Assembly (NCBI RefSeq): GCF_014648555.1
Contig: NZ_BMRI01000017.1
Span: 1 to 45,569, forward strand
DNA from: Kitasatospora griseola
GTDB lineage: Bacteria > Actinomycetota > Actinomycetes > Streptomycetales > Streptomycetaceae
Reading direction: 5' to 3'
DNA length: 45,569 nucleotides
Part shown: positions 43,286 to 45,569 of the stretch, one piece after another
Numbering within the stretch: position 1 is the stretch's first letter
Layout of the letters: the number at the start of each line of letters is the position of its first letter
Notes under the pieces: model-generated
The model's input: only the letters and a program-made list of their open reading frames with translations
Told to the model about the DNA's origin: nothing
The model's database searches: none
Position numbers and translations under genes: made by a program

Positions 43286-44794
43286 ATGGAGGAGAGCTTG
43301 CGAACTTACAAGGTCGTCACGTACGGCTGCCAGATGAACGTCCACGACTCCGAGCGCCTGTCCGGGCTGCTGGAGGAGGCCGGCTACACCAAGGCCGCCG
43401 CCGAGGCCGATCCCGACCTGGTGGTCTTCAACACCTGCGCGGTCCGCGAGAACGCCGACAACAAGCTGTACGGCAACCTCGGCCGGCTCGCCCCCGCCAA
43501 GCAGGCCAACAGCGGCATGCAGATCGCCGTCGGCGGCTGCCTCGCCCAGAAGGACCGCGAGACCATCGTCCGCAAGGCCCCCTGGGTCGACGTCGTCTTC
43601 GGCACCCACAACATCGGCCACCTGCCCGCGCTGCTGGAGCGCGCCGCGATCGAGCGGACCGCGCAGGTCGAGATCCTGGACTCGCTGGAGACCTTCCCCT
43701 CCACCCTGCCCACCCGGCGCGAGTCCGCCTACGCGGCCTGGGTCGCCATCTCGGTCGGCTGCAACAACACCTGCACCTTCTGCATCGTCCCCGCCCTGCG
43801 CGGCAAGGAGGAGGACCGCCGCCCCGGCGACATCCTCGCCGAGGTCGAGGCACTGGTCGCCGAGGGCGTCGTCGAGGTCACCCTGCTCGGCCAGAACGTC
43901 AACGCCTACGGCTCCGACCTGGGCGACCGGCAGGCGTTCTCCAAGCTGCTGCGGGCGTGCGGGGAGATCGAGGGGCTGGAGCGGGTCCGCTTCACCTCGC
44001 CGCACCCGAAGGACTTCACCGACGACGTGATCGCCGCGATGGCCGAGACGCCGAACGTGATGCACCAGCTGCACATGCCGCTGCAGTCCGGCTCCGACAC
44101 CGTGCTGCGCGCGATGCGACGCTCCTACCGGCAGGAACGCTTCCTCGGGATCATCGAGAAGGTCCGCGCCGCGATGCCCGACGCCGCCATCTCCACCGAC
44201 ATCATCGTCGGCTTCCCCGGCGAGACCGACGAGGACTTCGAGCAGACCCTGCACGTCGTCCGGGAGGCCCGGTTCGCCAACGCGTTCACCTTCCAGTACT
44301 CGAAGCGGCCCGGGACGCCCGCCGCGGAGATGGACAACCAGATCCCCAAGGCCGTGGTGCAGGAGCGCTACGACCGGCTGATCGCCCTCCAGGAGGAGAT
44401 CTCCTGGGAGGAGAACAAGAAGCAGGTCGGCCGCAGGCTGGAGATCCTCGTCGCCGAGGGCGAAGGCAAGAAGGACGACCGCACCGACCGCCTGTCCGGC
44501 CGTGCCCCCGACAACCGGCTCGTCCACTTCAGCCGCCCCGAGACGGGCGTGCGCCCCGGCGACGTGGTGACCGTCGAGATCACCTACGCCGCCCCGCACC
44601 ACCTCCTCGCGGAGGGCCCCGCGCTCGGCGTCCGCCGCACCCGGGCGGGCGACGCCTGGGAGAAGCGGCAGGCCGCGCCCGCGGCGAAGCCGGCCGGCGT
44701 CCTGCTCGGGCTTCCGTCGATCGGCGTCCCGGCACCCCTGCCGAGCGCTGTGGGGTGCGAAACCGGGGGCGCGGGGAACTGCGCGAGCAACTAG
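43286..44794 (+). CDS. miaB: tRNA-2-methylthio-N6-dimethylallyladenosine synthase MiaB
   Basis: A ~502-residue radical-SAM methylthiotransferase that converts i6A37 to ms2i6A37 in tRNAs reading UNN codons. The N-terminal cluster cysteines are Cys15 (TYGCQMN), Cys51 (NTCAVRENA) and Cys85 (GGCLAQ). The radical-SAM cysteines are Cys159, Cys163 and Cys166 (GCNNTCTFC), and a TRAM domain lies near 380-450. YGCQMN separates it from RimO. The last ~16 residues ([14 protein letters not shown]) coincide with dispersed repeat copy B and look like an acquired tail. The start is uncertain: ATG 43286 is used; GTG 43280 lies 8 bases after TACCCT and could be a leaderless start. Confidence 0.95.
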   Translation: MEESLRTYKVVTYGCQMNVHDSERLSGLLEEAGYTKAAAEADPDLVVFNTCAVRENADNKLYGNLGRLAPAKQANSGMQIAVGGCLAQKDRETIVRKAPWVDVVFGTHNIGHLPALLERAAIERTAQVEILDSLETFPSTLPTRRESAYAAWVAISVGCNNTCTFCIVPALRGKEEDRRPGDILAEVEALVAEGVVEVTLLGQNVNAYGSDLGDRQAFSKLLRACGEIEGLERVRFTSPHPKDFTDDVIAAMAETPNVMHQLHMPLQSGSDTVLRAMRRSYRQERFLGIIEKVRAAMPDAAISTDIIVGFPGETDEDFEQTLHVVREARFANAFTFQYSKRPGTPAAEMDNQIPKAVVQERYDRLIALQEEISWEENKKQVGRRLEILVAEGEGKKDDRTDRLSGRAPDNRLVHFSRPETGVRPGDVVTVEITYAAPHHLLAEGPALGVRRTRAGDAWEKRQAAPAAKPAGVLLGLPSIGVPAPLPSAVGCETGGAGNCASN

Positions 44795-44898
44795 TGAACG
44801 TCCGCAGGGTCGCGATCAAGTGCAAGTCATTGCCTTGGTCGCGACCTTGCTGTTAGGCCCTTCCGCTCCGCGCAGTTCCCCACGCCCCTGTTTTCGCA
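44756..44898. repeat. Composite palindromic intergenic repeat, copy B
   Basis: Terminal inverted arms of 30 bases (44756-44785 and 44869-44898) match at 27 positions and contain GGGGAACTGCGCG. The core (44798-44851) is, on the opposite strand, nearly identical to that of copy A at 21141-21195. The left arm encodes the last residues of MiaB and its TAG stop. The right arm ends 5 bases before the -10 of the next gene. It is inverted relative to copy A and lacks the nested GGGGGTCCCCC palindrome. Confidence 0.85.
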
Positions 44899-44903
44899 CC
44901 GCG

Positions 44904-44909
44904 TAGAGT
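44904..44909 (+). promoter_or_regulatory. -10 element of the dioxygenase-like gene (leaderless)
   Basis: TAGAGT ends 7 bases before the ATG at 44917, with no Shine-Dalgarno. The matching -35 would fall inside repeat copy B; no good hexamer is visible there, so the repeat may supply upstream promoter sequence. Confidence 0.5.
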
Positions 44910-44916
44910 GATCGAC

Positions 44917-45569
44917 ATGCTTGTTGCCGCCGCCGTGTGCCCCTGTCCGCCGTTGCTCGTGCCCGAGGTCGCGGTGGGGGCCGCGGGGGAGGCGGAGGCG
45001 TTGCGGGGGGCGTGTCTGGACGCGGTGCGGGGGCTCGCGGACGTGGAGCTCGTCGTGGTGGTGGGGACGGGCGATCGCGCCGGGGTGTGGACGGAGGGCG
45101 GGGCGGGGTCGTTCCGCCGGTACGGGGTGCAGAAGGCGGTGAAGCTGCCGCTGGGCGGGGTGGACGGCCCGGAGCTGTCGCCGGCGTTGACGGTGGGGGC
45201 GTGGCTGCTGGAGGAGGCGGGCGTCCGGGTGCCGACGCACGCCGTCGCGGTGCGGCCGGACACGGCCGCCGAGCGGTTGCTGGGCCTGGGCCGGGGGTTG
45301 GCCGAACTCGCCGATCGGGTGGGCCTGCTGGTGATGGGCGACGGCAGTGCCCGGCGTTCGGTGAAGGCCCCCGGGTACCTGGACGGGCGGGCCGAGGGCT
45401 ACGACCGCGCGGTGGCGGGGGCGCTGGCCGCCGCGGACGCGTCGGCGCTGGCCGCATTGGACGCGGACCTCTCGGCGGAGCTGCTGGTGGAGGGCCGGGC
45501 CCCCTGGCAGGTGCTCGCGGGTGCGGCGGAGGGCACGACGCTCGGTGGCGAGCTGCGGTACGAGGACGC
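44917..45569 (+). CDS. Class III extradiol dioxygenase (subunit B)-like protein, 5' part
   Basis: At least 217 residues, running off the window with no stop. It begins VAAAVCPCPPLLVPEVA, followed by ELVVVVGTGD and LLVMGDGSARRSVKAPGYLD, matching the actinobacterial LigB-like family routinely found between miaB and miaA/dapF. In true class III ring-cleavage dioxygenases two histidines and a glutamate bind iron; at the N-terminus here the usual His positions are replaced (CPCPPLLVPE), so the enzymatic role is doubtful. Conserved co-location suggests a link to tRNA modification or cell-wall precursor genes, which is inference. Leaderless start predicted. No overlapping gene on the minus strand looks real. 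Confidence 0.85.
   Translation, partial: MLVAAAVCPCPPLLVPEVAVGAAGEAEALRGACLDAVRGLADVELVVVVGTGDRAGVWTEGGAGSFRRYGVQKAVKLPLGGVDGPELSPALTVGAWLLEEAGVRVPTHAVAVRPDTAAERLLGLGRGLAELADRVGLLVMGDGSARRSVKAPGYLDGRAEGYDRAVAGALAAADASALAALDADLSAELLVEGRAPWQVLAGAAEGTTLGGELRYED

Overview
The window is very GC-rich actinobacterial chromosome. Gene content, third-position GC, frequent GTG/TTG starts and gene order point to a Streptomycetaceae member (Streptomyces or Kitasatospora). From remembered gene order, it matches the Streptomyces coelicolor block that runs from osaCAB through ftsK-rimO-pgsA-cinA-clgR, lhr, recA-recX, rny and gluABCD/gluRK to miaB. No tRNA, CRISPR array, complete insertion sequence or phage gene was seen. 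Assignments rest on visible motifs and family knowledge; no database search was possible.

Layout. (1) 1-5055: the 3' end of a 5S rRNA with its terminator, then a PAP2 membrane phosphatase, a winged-helix regulator, a GntR(YtrA)-ATPase-permease operon and a GPR1/FUN34/YaaH acetate-type permease. (2) 5312-13698: the osmoadaptation cluster. osaC (kinase/PAS/GAF/SpoIIE phosphatase) diverges from osaA (cytosolic hybrid kinase with a long HAMP array), which is followed by osaB (response regulator). (3) 13820-21166: the conserved housekeeping run ftsK, a RodZ-like protein, rimO, pgsA, cinA and clgR, then a small membrane protein. (4) 21287-27810: the large helicase Lhr, an anchored subtilisin-like protease and a DUF3046 protein. 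(5) 27845-34504: an AI-2E-type transporter, a SigE-family sigma factor with a membrane partner, LexA-boxed recA, recX with a long N-terminal extension, and RNase Y. (6) 34579-43211: an FAD monooxygenase, the glutamate importer gluABCD (minus strand), the divergent two-component pair gluRK, and an orphan TAXI binding protein convergent with gluK. (7) 43286-45569: miaB and the start of a class III extradiol dioxygenase-like gene cut by the window edge.

How the parts fit. OsaC is built as a SigB-type partner switch, and motifs resembling SigB promoters lie upstream of osaC and osaB. GluRK sits head-to-head with the glutamate importer; an 11-bp-period direct repeat just upstream of the gluA -35 is a good candidate GluR site. 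ClgR carries the C-terminal Ala-Ala typical of ClpP substrates.

The least ordinary features are these. Two inverted copies of a composite palindromic repeat (21066-21270 and 44756-44898) each encode the C-terminal tail of the gene upstream. The sigma factor/membrane partner pair sits between the transporter and recA. RecX has a duplicated Trp-containing motif in its extension. The OsaA HAMP array is exactly periodic. The TAXI protein lies beside GluRK with no permease. I found no clear-cut new multi-gene system.
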